From positions 1 through 20,842 of the IMG/VR virus record IMGVR_UViG_3300008448_000820: a stretch of 20,842 nucleotides of DNA. One strand, 5' to 3'. The stretch comes from a virus. A program made the translations under genes and the position numbers. Shown here piece after piece: positions 9,399-16,528 of this stretch (position 1 is its first letter; each line of letters begins with the position of its first letter). A model generated the notes under the pieces. The model searched no databases. It was given only the letters and a program-made list of their open reading frames with translations, and was not told where the DNA came from.

Positions 9399-10141
9399 TA
9401 TATAAATAAATCTGTTAAGATGTTAGTGTTTGTAGCTGCTAGTTTATTAAAGGCTTGTTTTAGCTTGTCTGACTTCGCCTTAACGATTGCACCGTTATAA
9501 AGCCAATATCTTTTATCTATACCATACCAGATAAAACCATAATCAGAGGCGTTATTGATTAGGAATATAAAAATGTCGTCGGACAATTCATTAAATACAA
9601 AAAAGTTTCCTACCCTTCTTGGATCAACACTTGGGTAATTTGGAACTCCATACAATATAGTATTTGCTTGTAGGTAAGGATGCTTATTTGTTACAGTAAA
9701 CTTTCTAAAAGCTTTATCACCAATAGTAAAATCACCCTTAGGTAGCTTCTCTATTGCAGCCTCTAAACTTGTTATATTTGACGGAATCTTTAAATAGTTT
9801 TCAAAAGCTTCTGATCTTGGTAATAACGCTACTGCGGTTTGTAATGATCCCGTTGCTGCATTAGGTTTTATATATCCTACCAACTCCTGTAGTAGGGTGT
9901 ATCTAGATACAAACCCAGACTGTAGAGTTATATTAAAAGCCTTTCTATCGTATACAAACGCTGCCAAAGCTTTATAAGCATCTCCTATCTCCTTTGGTAA
10001 AACAACACCATTAATTTCTATAGCTACTGAACGTAGGTCGGTACTTAAATAAGCTTCGTTCGCTAATCTATCACTCTCTCTTGGACTTACTGCACCAACA
10101 GGTAGATTTGATATATCTGATATATAAGGTGGTAGTGGCAT
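9398..10141 (-). CDS. Baseplate-region protein, possible inactive M15 peptidase fold
   Basis: 247 residues, not firmly recognised. Elements recall M15/VanY D,D-carboxypeptidases in order: a helix then ITLQSGFVSRYTLLQEL (71-87; compare itSGyRs...Q), NKHPYLQANT (152-161) where family members have SxHxxGxAxD, and YGFIWYG...YWLYNG (201-217) where they have a late YGF plus a His/Trp ligand segment. His154 and Ala159 fit the motif, but the expected Gly and Asp are Leu157 and Thr161, and no third zinc ligand is obvious. If the likeness is real, the enzyme is probably dead and used as a binding or structural domain. It sits between the spike-like protein and the 932-residue protein, consistent with a tail-tip component. 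Confidence 0.7.
   Translation of the reverse strand: MPLPPYISDISNLPVGAVSPRESDRLANEAYLSTDLRSVAIEINGVVLPKEIGDAYKALAAFVYDRKAFNITLQSGFVSRYTLLQELVGYIKPNAATGSLQTAVALLPRSEAFENYLKIPSNITSLEAAIEKLPKGDFTIGDKAFRKFTVTNKHPYLQANTILYGVPNYPSVDPRRVGNFFVFNELSDDIFIFLINNASDYGFIWYGIDKRYWLYNGAIVKAKSDKLKQAFNKLAATNTNILTDLFI
9401..9408 (-). promoter_or_regulatory. TATTTATA motif before the 932-aa gene
   Basis: The minus strand reads GATTTATTTATATAATG, with the octamer two bases before the ATG and inside the end of the upstream gene. That is too close to act as a promoter for this start unless the message is nearly leaderless. Listed for completeness with the other copies. Confidence 0.15.
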
Positions 10142-10142
10142 A

Positions 10143-11066
10143 TTATAAGTTTGTTAATTGATCTAAAGACGGTGATGTTCCGTTCGTTTGGTAAAAATCT
10201 ACTTGCTGTGTTAGCTCTGTTTGTGTTGGTGTAGATTCTTGACCTTGTATTGTTCCATCTACAACAACCTCTCCCGTTACTTCCCCAGTTAAATTTGTTG
10301 GAGCTTGAGCTACCTTTGTTGGTGGAGGTGGTATAGTATCAGATTCTGGTTGTTCGTGTGAATGTCCATCAATAAACGCATAAGTAGATAACATCTCATT
10401 TATACGAGATTGCAATGCTATTAAGTCATACTGTGTGTCTTCACGGAAATAACCCTTTCCTACCGGTGTTAAAACAACCGAATTCTTTAAAACCTGAATT
10501 AAGTCGTCTAACCAATTTGCAAGCTTTATACCTAATACTAAAGGCTCATAATCAAAGTCTTTAGTTGCTGATGCTTTTGTGTTGTTTCCTAAATTGTCTT
10601 TTTTAATTAGACTTGGATCTGGATTTTTACTATCAGGTGGTGTTCCATTACCTTTATTAGGAACTCCTAAAAATAAACTGTTTTCTGCAAATATTGTTAC
10701 GGTGTCGTCTGCATCTATATTTACTTTGTTTGGTGAAGATATTGCAACTCCACGTTGTCCAAACAACATCGTGTAATCACTCTTACTGTTTATAATTACT
10801 CGATCTGAGTTAAATATAAGACTTGGTTGACTACTTGCATTAATGTTGGCTTGACCGTTGTTGGATAGACCAAGTGTATTCAAACCATCCTCCGTACTCA
10901 CTGTTGTTCCAGATTCAAATGTAACATCAGTTAGTGGTAGAGAAATAGGTTCCAATTGAGGTACGTTAATTACAGTGGTACCCTGTACCGTCTCGGACGG
11001 TTTGAATCCTGGCTTCTTACTACCATATTGTGATTCTAATTCAAGATATGTTAATTCTAATGCCAT
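10143..11066 (-). CDS. Baseplate spike-like protein (beta-helix), gp5 C-terminal equivalent
   Basis: 307 residues. The central part (82-138) is a run of short strands with turn residues: SLIFNSDRVIINSKSDYTML, RGVAISSPNKVNIDADDTVT and IFAENSLFLGVPN. This spacing resembles the trimeric beta-helix that forms the membrane-piercing needle at the end of T4 gp5. A helical segment follows (LANWLDDLIQVLKNSV), then INEMLSTYAFIDGHSHEQ and a Pro/Thr-rich tail with PPPP and repeated TGEV. It directly follows the OB hub gene and the muramidase gene, matching the N-to-C domain order of T4 gp5. The spike function is inferred from this order and the repeat pattern. It overlaps the muramidase stop by one base. 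Confidence 0.8.
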   Translation of the reverse strand: MALELTYLELESQYGSKKPGFKPSETVQGTTVINVPQLEPISLPLTDVTFESGTTVSTEDGLNTLGLSNNGQANINASSQPSLIFNSDRVIINSKSDYTMLFGQRGVAISSPNKVNIDADDTVTIFAENSLFLGVPNKGNGTPPDSKNPDPSLIKKDNLGNNTKASATKDFDYEPLVLGIKLANWLDDLIQVLKNSVVLTPVGKGYFREDTQYDLIALQSRINEMLSTYAFIDGHSHEQPESDTIPPPPTKVAQAPTNLTGEVTGEVVVDGTIQGQESTPTQTELTQQVDFYQTNGTSPSLDQLTNL

Positions 11067-12031
11067 TATAAATTAGGAAATACTAAATTTAGTTTAGTTT
11101 TATACATGAGAGATTTTTGTTTTAAATACTCAGCTTCTGCTGGAATTGAAGTTAATGTGCCACTATCTATTGCTGATACTATAGATACTATTGAGTGGGT
11201 CCAACTAATTTCTGGATTATAAACTAGTCTGTTTAGCCAACCCTTTCCAAATGGTGCTAACCTCATTCCAGGTTTAGTTACAGCTGTTATCCAGTTTGCG
11301 TGTTGGCCAAGTAAATCTCCAACTAAGTTTGGTGTATTATCTTTAACCAAAACACCACTTCTATAATCTACCAAGTTTGTTTTTATAAACGTTGCTACGT
11401 TAGCTGTACCATTCCAGCCATATTTTTTAAAACTATCGCTGTACTTGTATTGCTTCCAATAACCAGCACCTGATGCCCAAGCAGCTTGGTGCATTAAAAA
11501 ACCTAACCACGGATCTGTACTCATAACTGCTGATGGTGATCTATTTGCTGAGCTTGCAGCAAACTGATACACAAACAGACTTGCTATATCAGCATCACTA
11601 CACACTTTATACAATACTTGCTTTCCAGCTTCCCAACCTGGTGATCCCTTTTCTCCGGTAAACCAGTTTGATGAGTTCTTAAATCGTCTTGCTTCACTTA
11701 CAACTTCTGGTATCCCTGTTGTTATAAATATTTTATCAAAGGTTCCTCTGAAGGTTGTTAGTATGACACCTCTCATGGTTGGACCTCCACTATCATTTGG
11801 ATGATCACTCCAACCACCCTCGGCTGCATGAGTTGGTCCCACTACTATTTGCTCAATAACATTTACCACCGTTGCTGGTGATAGGTATGGATTCAATCCT
11901 GATGGAAATGAATTTTCTATCAAAGCAATTTTAAGTCCATTTATATTTTTCTTAACTACCGACATAAATGTAGTTGTTGCTGCATTCAGGGATTGGTTTA
12001 CTGCCGGTGGTGTTTTCCAAGTTACTGCCAT
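11066..12031 (-). CDS. Tail-associated GH108 muramidase
   Basis: 321 residues. The glycoside hydrolase 108 signature is intact at 71-88: EGGWSDHPNDSGGPTMRG, matching the family's EGG...P.D.GG.T..G. Glu71 is the predicted catalytic acid that cleaves the MurNAc-GlcNAc bond of peptidoglycan. Near the C-terminus FGKGWLNRLVYN (253-264) matches the peptidoglycan-binding domain that usually follows GH108. There is no signal peptide or holin nearby, and the gene lies between the OB hub and the spike-like gene, so this is probably the local cell-wall drill carried on the tail tip, doing the job of the lysozyme domain of T4 gp5, rather than the late lysis enzyme. The ~60-residue N-terminal extension before the catalytic motif could anchor it to the baseplate. 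It starts in a TAATG overlap. Confidence 0.9.
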   Translation of the reverse strand: MAVTWKTPPAVNQSLNAATTTFMSVVKKNINGLKIALIENSFPSGLNPYLSPATVVNVIEQIVVGPTHAAEGGWSDHPNDSGGPTMRGVILTTFRGTFDKIFITTGIPEVVSEARRFKNSSNWFTGEKGSPGWEAGKQVLYKVCSDADIASLFVYQFAASSANRSPSAVMSTDPWLGFLMHQAAWASGAGYWKQYKYSDSFKKYGWNGTANVATFIKTNLVDYRSGVLVKDNTPNLVGDLLGQHANWITAVTKPGMRLAPFGKGWLNRLVYNPEISWTHSIVSIVSAIDSGTLTSIPAEAEYLKQKSLMYKTKLNLVFPNL

Positions 12032-12918
12032 TATATTGTATACTCCTCAGTTATAGGTTTTGTAACATCGACAACCTTTTGATAAACAACACTAGGATCT
12101 TCTTTTGAAGACTTAGTTTCACCTGTTGTTACGTCAATATTCCATGACTTCATTTTAGCACTACATGCCAACTCCAGTGGCACAATCTGGGTTGTTGTTA
12201 GATACATATTTGAGTCATCTTCATTTATATTATCATCAACAAACACTAAGCCATCACTAGTTCGTCTATTATTTTTTAAGATTATAATTGGGTCACCATC
12301 TAAACTTTGGTTTACTCCAAAAGGTTGTGAAACCTTACTAACCGTACTTGAAAATTTTAAACTGCCACCAAAACGACCCTCTAGTATTTTATCTCCCTCT
12401 CTTAGTTTTTGTATGCTTTGCTTTTTTGCAACAACATCTAAGTTGTGATCAACCTTCTTAGCAAATCGTTTAGATTCTACATCCAAATTTGCGTTAAATC
12501 TTCTAGGATTTATATGTGCTACATCTGTACCTAGGAACGGCATGATGTTGTTTGTTATATTTGTATCTGAAGTTACTACACTAATATAATAGGCTTGTCC
12601 AACAAACTTTCCAAGTATCTGCATTCCAAATGCTCGAACACACACAACTTGCTCACCTGGTAGAGGTAATCTATAATTTGATCTATCTAAAGGTCTTGCG
12701 TATTTTGTAATAGAAGCTTCTGGTACATTGTATTGTCCTGTTACATCTCTTACACGAATTGAGCCTATAGTTTCTGGTCCATTATAACCTACAGAGTTCT
12801 CATCTTTAATTACATCTAGTACATGACCAATAAAGATCCTATCGCTATTTGTTGGCGACGGTGTTGGGTTATTTTGTTGACTTGTAAACTCGGCTAGGCC
12901 TGTGTATAATGTTGTCAT
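12031..12918 (-). CDS. Baseplate hub protein gp5-like, OB-fold
   Basis: 295 residues. Residues 27-113 look like the OB-fold barrel of gp5/VgrG hubs: RIFIGHVLDVI, GSIRVRDVTGQYN, then LPLPGEQVVCVRAFG and GKFVGQAYYI. The second half carries GDKILEGRFGGSLKFSSTVS (175-194) followed by DGDPIIILKN (207-216), a segment recurrent in gp5-like hub proteins of large phages. Unlike T4 gp5 there is no lysozyme domain and no long beta-helix; these functions appear in the next two genes. It starts with an ATGA overlap with the upstream 114-residue gene. Confidence 0.85.
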   Translation of the reverse strand: MTTLYTGLAEFTSQQNNPTPSPTNSDRIFIGHVLDVIKDENSVGYNGPETIGSIRVRDVTGQYNVPEASITKYARPLDRSNYRLPLPGEQVVCVRAFGMQILGKFVGQAYYISVVTSDTNITNNIMPFLGTDVAHINPRRFNANLDVESKRFAKKVDHNLDVVAKKQSIQKLREGDKILEGRFGGSLKFSSTVSKVSQPFGVNQSLDGDPIIILKNNRRTSDGLVFVDDNINEDDSNMYLTTTQIVPLELACSAKMKSWNIDVTTGETKSSKEDPSVVYQKVVDVTKPITEEYTI

Positions 12919-13259
12919 TTGGCACTTTGATCTAAAATCGCTTGAGCTTCCTCTAATAATTGACGTTTTTCAGCTTCACTTAAAGCACCTTCGTCAGTTG
13001 TGCTTTTTGTATTTGTTACTAGTAAACGTTGTATAATAGCTGTTAATCTAACTAGATTGTCATCATTTTTAACAGATATTTCTAGATACTCCTTAATTAA
13101 AGGAACTATCATCGACGCATCTGTTATATTCTTAATAAGATTTTTTAACTGGTCAACTAACGCTGTTACTTGAGCATCTTTCTTTTTAGTGTTATTATAA
13201 ACATCTCTTAATAAATCACTAAAGGATTTGTCATCAAATAAAATACTATCTTTATCCAT
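12915..13259 (-). CDS. Small helical protein, unknown
   Basis: 114 residues, acidic and almost wholly helical (LLRDVYNNTKKKDAQVTALVDQLKNLIKNI; EAEKRQLLEEAQAILDQ). It has no cysteine, signal peptide or membrane segment. It is the first gene of the baseplate block and overlaps the hub gene by ATGA, so a hub-associated structural protein or assembly chaperone is likely, but I do not recognise the family. The 23-base gap upstream contains a TATTTATA motif. Confidence 0.75.
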   Translation of the reverse strand: MDKDSILFDDKSFSDLLRDVYNNTKKKDAQVTALVDQLKNLIKNITDASMIVPLIKEYLEISVKNDDNLVRLTAIIQRLLVTNTKSTTDEGALSEAEKRQLLEEAQAILDQSAK

Positions 13260-13268
13260 ACCTTTTAT

Positions 13269-13276
13269 TATAAATA
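13269..13276 (-). promoter_or_regulatory. TATTTATA motif upstream of baseplate block
   Basis: The minus strand reads CTATTTATAATAAAAGGT then ATG, placing the octamer 9 bases before the first gene of the baseplate block. The gap is one of the few real intergenic spaces in this part, a sensible place for a late promoter. Candidate only. Confidence 0.3.
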
Positions 13277-13282
13277 GAATTG

Positions 13283-13540
13283 TTAAAGGTTTTTAATGTT
13301 TGCTGGCGTTGGAGCTTTAAGTATTTCTTGTCTTAAACGCACTAAGGCCTGAATACGCATTCCTGCTATCCAAGCCTCTCTATTACTATTGTAGCCTAAC
13401 CTTTCCAATTCTACTAGATCTACCGTTTCTGGATCAAAGTCAAACGCATTTAAGTTTGGACCTCCTCCCATCAACTCCCACGCCTTTATTTCTTTTTCTA
13501 TAAAGCTTAAAAGCTCATCTTGTTTAACTAATATTATCAT
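13283..13540 (-). CDS. Hypothetical protein, 85 aa
   Basis: Not recognised. The protein is acidic at its N-terminus (DELLSFIEKEIKAWELMGGGPNL) and ends in a helix (AWIAGMRIQALVRLRQEIL). The ATG overlaps the stop of the sigma-factor gene (TAATG), so the two are probably translationally coupled. A partner of the sigma factor or a minor structural protein are both possible; nothing in the sequence decides. Confidence 0.75.
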   Translation of the reverse strand: MIILVKQDELLSFIEKEIKAWELMGGGPNLNAFDFDPETVDLVELERLGYNSNREAWIAGMRIQALVRLRQEILKAPTPANIKNL

Positions 13541-14241
13541 TAATAAACTACATTTACTGGTACGTAACCCAATCGATCGTAGTCATTATACATTTGAATA
13601 TATTTAACTTTTAAGGTTTTTACCACCTTGGTTATTTGTTGAGTACTTGCATTTGTCATCTCTCGTATATAAATGTACAATGCCTTTTTGTTGAATATTT
13701 CTAAATTTTCTCTTTTTCTAAAAAGCTCTACAACAGCATCTGCTATTACTTGTTCTGACTTTTTTGGAAAACATTTTTCTAGGTTTTGATCAAAATACTT
13801 AACAAAGTATCCTATAAAGTCGTAAACAATATCTTCTGTTACCTCGTCAATTAATACATCGTTTTGATCATCATCAATATAATCAATTCGATAACTATCG
13901 GTTAGTTTTTTGTAATTTTTATTGTTGTGTAGAATTAAATAATTCTTGGCAACTATACTAAAGTAACTAAATGCCTTACCTTTATCTGAAGTAAATTTAG
14001 GTAACTTTTCAATTAAGAAACTCACCACTTCATGCTGTACATCATCTAAGCTTTGACCGTCTGTGTAGTAAAACTTAAAGGTGTGTATAATGTTTTCTAC
14101 TAGTTTATTGAATGCTGGTCTAATGTCACGTGCATAGATCTTATTCTTTAGTATTTGATCATCGGTTTCGTTATAAAGTTTTATACTATCTTCCGTCTGA
14201 GAATTAAAATACCAATTCTTACTTTGCTTCTTCTTTCTCAT
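13540..14241 (-). CDS. 55: Late-transcription sigma factor, T4 gp55-like
   Basis: 233 residues (T4 gp55 is 185). Residues 61-104 form a sigma region-2-like core: DGQSLDDVQHEVVSFLIEKL, then KFTSDKGKAFSYFSIVAKNYLI. The KGKAFSYF...AKN segment is typical of gp55 proteins in T4-like and cyanophage genomes. The C-terminal third (ITKVVKTLKVKYIQMYND) is basic and helical and may hold the DNA- or clamp-contacting tail. gp55 replaces the host sigma factor on RNA polymerase and reads a short -10-type element, so it should control the structural genes here. The start overlaps the upstream membrane-protein gene by 23 bases. Function is inferred from the region-2 likeness and genome context. Confidence 0.8.
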   Translation of the reverse strand: MRKKKQSKNWYFNSQTEDSIKLYNETDDQILKNKIYARDIRPAFNKLVENIIHTFKFYYTDGQSLDDVQHEVVSFLIEKLPKFTSDKGKAFSYFSIVAKNYLILHNNKNYKKLTDSYRIDYIDDDQNDVLIDEVTEDIVYDFIGYFVKYFDQNLEKCFPKKSEQVIADAVVELFRKRENLEIFNKKALYIYIREMTNASTQQITKVVKTLKVKYIQMYNDYDRLGYVPVNVVY

Positions 14242-14521
14242 TCTGATTTACGTATTTTTTTATAAACTGATCTAACTCTTCTAATTGGCTGTATATATCT
14301 TTGAATATAAAGCCAACCTCATCATCAGCCTCAAATGAACCCCTTTTATCTACTTCTTTTAGTCTCGTAAAAGTGTCTCTATACTTGAAGTATAAGTTTG
14401 CTATAAAAATAAGGTAGGTTTGAGTAAACACCATCAACTTCTCAAGTTTAATGGCGTTAACGTATAATAAATACCCAAGTAGAATATTTAATAAAACTGA
14501 AAATATTAATATGTAAACCAT
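14219..14521 (-). CDS. Membrane protein with cytoplasmic acidic tail, 100 aa
   Basis: Residues 3-20 (YILIFSVLLNILLGYLLY) form one membrane helix with a short N-terminus. The rest is soluble and charged: LYFKYRDTFTRLKEVDKRGSF, then FEADDEVGFIFKDIYSQLEEL. The DKRGSFEADDEVGF block seems familiar from small membrane proteins of T4-like phages, but the function is unknown to me. It is tightly linked to its neighbours: the ATG overlaps the HD-hydrolase stop by one base and its end overlaps the sigma gene by 23 bases. Confidence 0.75.
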   Translation of the reverse strand: MVYILIFSVLLNILLGYLLYVNAIKLEKLMVFTQTYLIFIANLYFKYRDTFTRLKEVDKRGSFEADDEVGFIFKDIYSQLEELDQFIKKYVNQNEKEEAK

Positions 14522-15264
14522 TAGCTGAATATATTAAAGATCTTCTTCAGCTCCTCAGACTCTTCTGGAGTAACTGCAGTTGTGGGTATAGTTGCCTTTT
14601 TCTTTTCTGTAGGCTTTGTGTTGTTACCTTTAACCCAATTCTCATACTCTACACGAGCAGCCATTTGATCTGCTTGATGTAATACATAAGGTAGGTTTGT
14701 TCTAAGACGAGAGTTAACATCATAGCTAATGTAATAAGCTTTATTTGACTCATCATACATTCCATCATGGAGCTTAATTCCAAACCATTCATTCTCTGAT
14801 ACTTTTATACCACGCTCAGCTAATATTCTCAAGCTTCTATCCGGAACGGTCATAAAAGAATTTGCTGGATTATTCTTGTAAATCTTTCCTTGGTTCTTTC
14901 TATGCCATTCTGAGTCGTTTGGAATATATTGCTCAGCCTCTTCCGTACCAATCTTACCTAAATCGTGATTTAGTGCTGCAAATACTAATTCCTCTTCGGT
15001 ATAGTTTATTGTTGCACCAAAGCTTTCCCAAAGCTGTTTAACTTTTAATGCAGCATCGATAACTCTCATAACATGGTCTACATAACCACCTGGCCACGCA
15101 TTATGGTAATGATCTGTTCCGGATGCTGGCATAAGCATAATGCGCTCCGCATGTGTTTCATACAATTCTTTTAATTGCTCTTTTCTTGGTGAGGAAATAT
15201 AAGTATCAATATAACTTAGAAACTTAATGTAATTTTCCTGTAACTGTTCTGCTGTTAATTTCAT
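14521..15264 (-). CDS. HD-domain phosphohydrolase
   Basis: 247 residues. The metal-binding HD motif set is visible: WPGGYVDHVMRV (His64), ALNHDLGKIG (His100-Asp101), a later KLHDGMYD (His166) and LHQADQMAAR (His196, Asp199). The lead-in DHYHNAWPGGYVDH resembles the YhaM group of HD nucleases (YHHAY.GGLLEH), though the OB domain of YhaM is absent. HD proteins remove phosphates from nucleotides or cleave RNA and cyclic nucleotides; the substrate cannot be read from the sequence. The C-terminal tail (Lys/Thr-rich, then EESEELKKIFNIF) looks like a flexible partner-binding end. It overlaps the zinc-ribbon gene by ATGA, which suggests the two work together. Confidence 0.85.
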   Translation of the reverse strand: MKLTAEQLQENYIKFLSYIDTYISSPRKEQLKELYETHAERIMLMPASGTDHYHNAWPGGYVDHVMRVIDAALKVKQLWESFGATINYTEEELVFAALNHDLGKIGTEEAEQYIPNDSEWHRKNQGKIYKNNPANSFMTVPDRSLRILAERGIKVSENEWFGIKLHDGMYDESNKAYYISYDVNSRLRTNLPYVLHQADQMAARVEYENWVKGNNTKPTEKKKATIPTTAVTPEESEELKKIFNIFS

Positions 15265-15671
15265 ATCTTCTTTTGTAACTTTTTTAATTGTGATTCGTAA
15301 CGCTTAATATAAGTTAGTCTAGTTTCCTTTTTTAACTTCTTTTTTAAGTCGTTTATCTGAACTAATATTCTTGAACGCTCTTCCTGCAGTTCAAACTTAC
15401 TAGGCTTCTTTTTAGCTTGTATAACAGTAGCTGGTAGTGTGCCTTTTAGGTGTGATTGCTCTATACCCTTATGATAAACACTACCATCAGCATGTACAAA
15501 CTCTTTCATAAAACGCCAACCTTTAGGATAGCCTACAGTTTTCTTCGAAGAAGAAGATTTTGGTGGATCCCAAGTATCAGCTATACAATCAACACATATA
15601 ACTCGAATTACTTCAGAACTTCCAACTGGTGTAGGTGCACCACAAGATTCGCAATCCAAATAATGTTTCAT
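15261..15671 (-). CDS. Zinc-ribbon protein with C-terminal coiled coil
   Basis: 136 residues. Two CxxC pairs at Cys7/Cys10 (CESCGAP) and Cys26/Cys29 (CVDC) make a likely four-cysteine zinc ribbon. The middle has YPKGWRFMKEFVHADGSVYHKG (48-69), which resembles a recurrent block in small phage proteins. The last ~45 residues are a basic coiled coil (RILVQINDLKKKLKKETRL). A nucleic-acid or protein-binding adaptor is likely; the partner may be the HD hydrolase encoded with a 4-base overlap. Function otherwise unknown. Confidence 0.8.
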   Translation of the reverse strand: MKHYLDCESCGAPTPVGSSEVIRVICVDCIADTWDPPKSSSSKKTVGYPKGWRFMKEFVHADGSVYHKGIEQSHLKGTLPATVIQAKKKPSKFELQEERSRILVQINDLKKKLKKETRLTYIKRYESQLKKLQKKI

Positions 15672-15674
15672 AAC

Positions 15675-15854
15675 TTATTCTTCAATTTCCAAATACTGGG
15701 CTGCTGTTTCTAATTTACTTTCAACATGACTTATAACACTTGTCATGTACTCAACTGTTACATGTAGCTTCCCGTTTGAGAGATCACTTTTAAGATTTGC
15801 TAATGTTTGTAACGCTGTTGTAATATTGTCGTCAATAATAGATTTATATCTCAT
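15675..15854 (-). CDS. Hypothetical small protein, 59 aa
   Basis: I place the start at the ATG at 15854 (MRYKSIIDDNITTALQTLAN); the frame extends upstream to a TTG at 15890, but that stretch is AT-rich spacer. The protein is one helical unit (ITTALQTLANLKSDL; YMTSVISHVESKLETAAQYLEIEE). Three bases separate its stop from the zinc-ribbon gene. No function recognised. Confidence 0.65.
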   Translation of the reverse strand: MRYKSIIDDNITTALQTLANLKSDLSNGKLHVTVEYMTSVISHVESKLETAAQYLEIEE

Positions 15855-15890
15855 ATAATTAAATATATGAAATATTCTCAAATAATACAA

Positions 15891-16307
15891 CTAGTTTGGT
15901 GATGGTGGAGTTATTGTAAAGGTTGCATCAAACAACACTGTGTGTATCGCCCTACCTTGAATATTATGTCTGCTTATATAAACTGGAACATCTCCATTTA
16001 CTGACAAGCTATACTCAATGGCTTGCTTTAGTTGAGCCTTACTTCTTGTTGCAGCGAATATAAATTGATCTAAGTGTGCGTAGTGCACTGCTTTGGATGA
16101 TTTATCTATTATATAAAGAAGATCAAAAAAGCCATACGATTCACAAACATCATAATATAATTGTCGCGCAACCTCTCTACTAGCATAATGTGTTGACTCT
16201 TGATAAAGTAATACATCAGACTCCAATAGGATTTTCCTAGCTTGTTGCAACTCTGTTTTTATGTTTGATAAAAACTTAGAATTGATTAAATTATCAAGTA
16301 GTGTCAT
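15891..16307 (-). CDS. Hypothetical protein, 138 aa
   Basis: Not recognised. The N-terminal half is helical (FLSNIKTELQQARKILLESDVLLYQ; REVARQLYYDVCESYGFFDLLYIID). The C-terminal half looks like strands (DVPVYISRHNIQGRAIHTVLFDATFTITPP). There is no signal peptide or membrane helix. It starts at an ATG 11 bases after the stop of the 50-residue membrane peptide gene and may be co-expressed with it. Confidence 0.7.
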   Translation of the reverse strand: MTLLDNLINSKFLSNIKTELQQARKILLESDVLLYQESTHYASREVARQLYYDVCESYGFFDLLYIIDKSSKAVHYAHLDQFIFAATRSKAQLKQAIEYSLSVNGDVPVYISRHNIQGRAIHTVLFDATFTITPPSPN

Positions 16308-16318
16308 AATACTTACAT

Positions 16319-16471
16319 TTAAGTTTTGGACATAGTATGCTCTATATATGTTATAATAGAATTGTATTTAGCATTTAAATCTTTATTCTTTTCTATAATT
16401 TTATAATTATTATAATATAGATAAAAGTTTAATAAAACACTTAATAATAGTAGTATGCTTAGTATAATCAT
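16319..16471 (-). CDS. Small single-span membrane peptide, 50 aa
   Basis: The frame runs from an ATG at 16471 to TAA at 16319. It begins MIILSILLLLSVLLNFYLYY, a strong membrane helix of about 20 residues, then a charged cytoplasmic-type tail (NNYKIIEKNKDLNAKYNS) ending in HTMSKT. The layout resembles the 100-residue membrane protein downstream, only shorter. It fills a 221-base gap between the tail-fibre gene and the 138-residue gene. Support is composition, the hydrophobic/charged split and correct orientation; the function is unknown (small phage membrane peptides include spanin parts, antiholins and exclusion proteins). Confidence 0.6.
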   Translation of the reverse strand: MIILSILLLLSVLLNFYLYYNNYKIIEKNKDLNAKYNSIITYIEHTMSKT

Positions 16472-16528
16472 AATTGTTACAATTTTATTTAATATCCGGA
16501 TTTTTTAGCAGAAAGTCAACAGTTTAGT

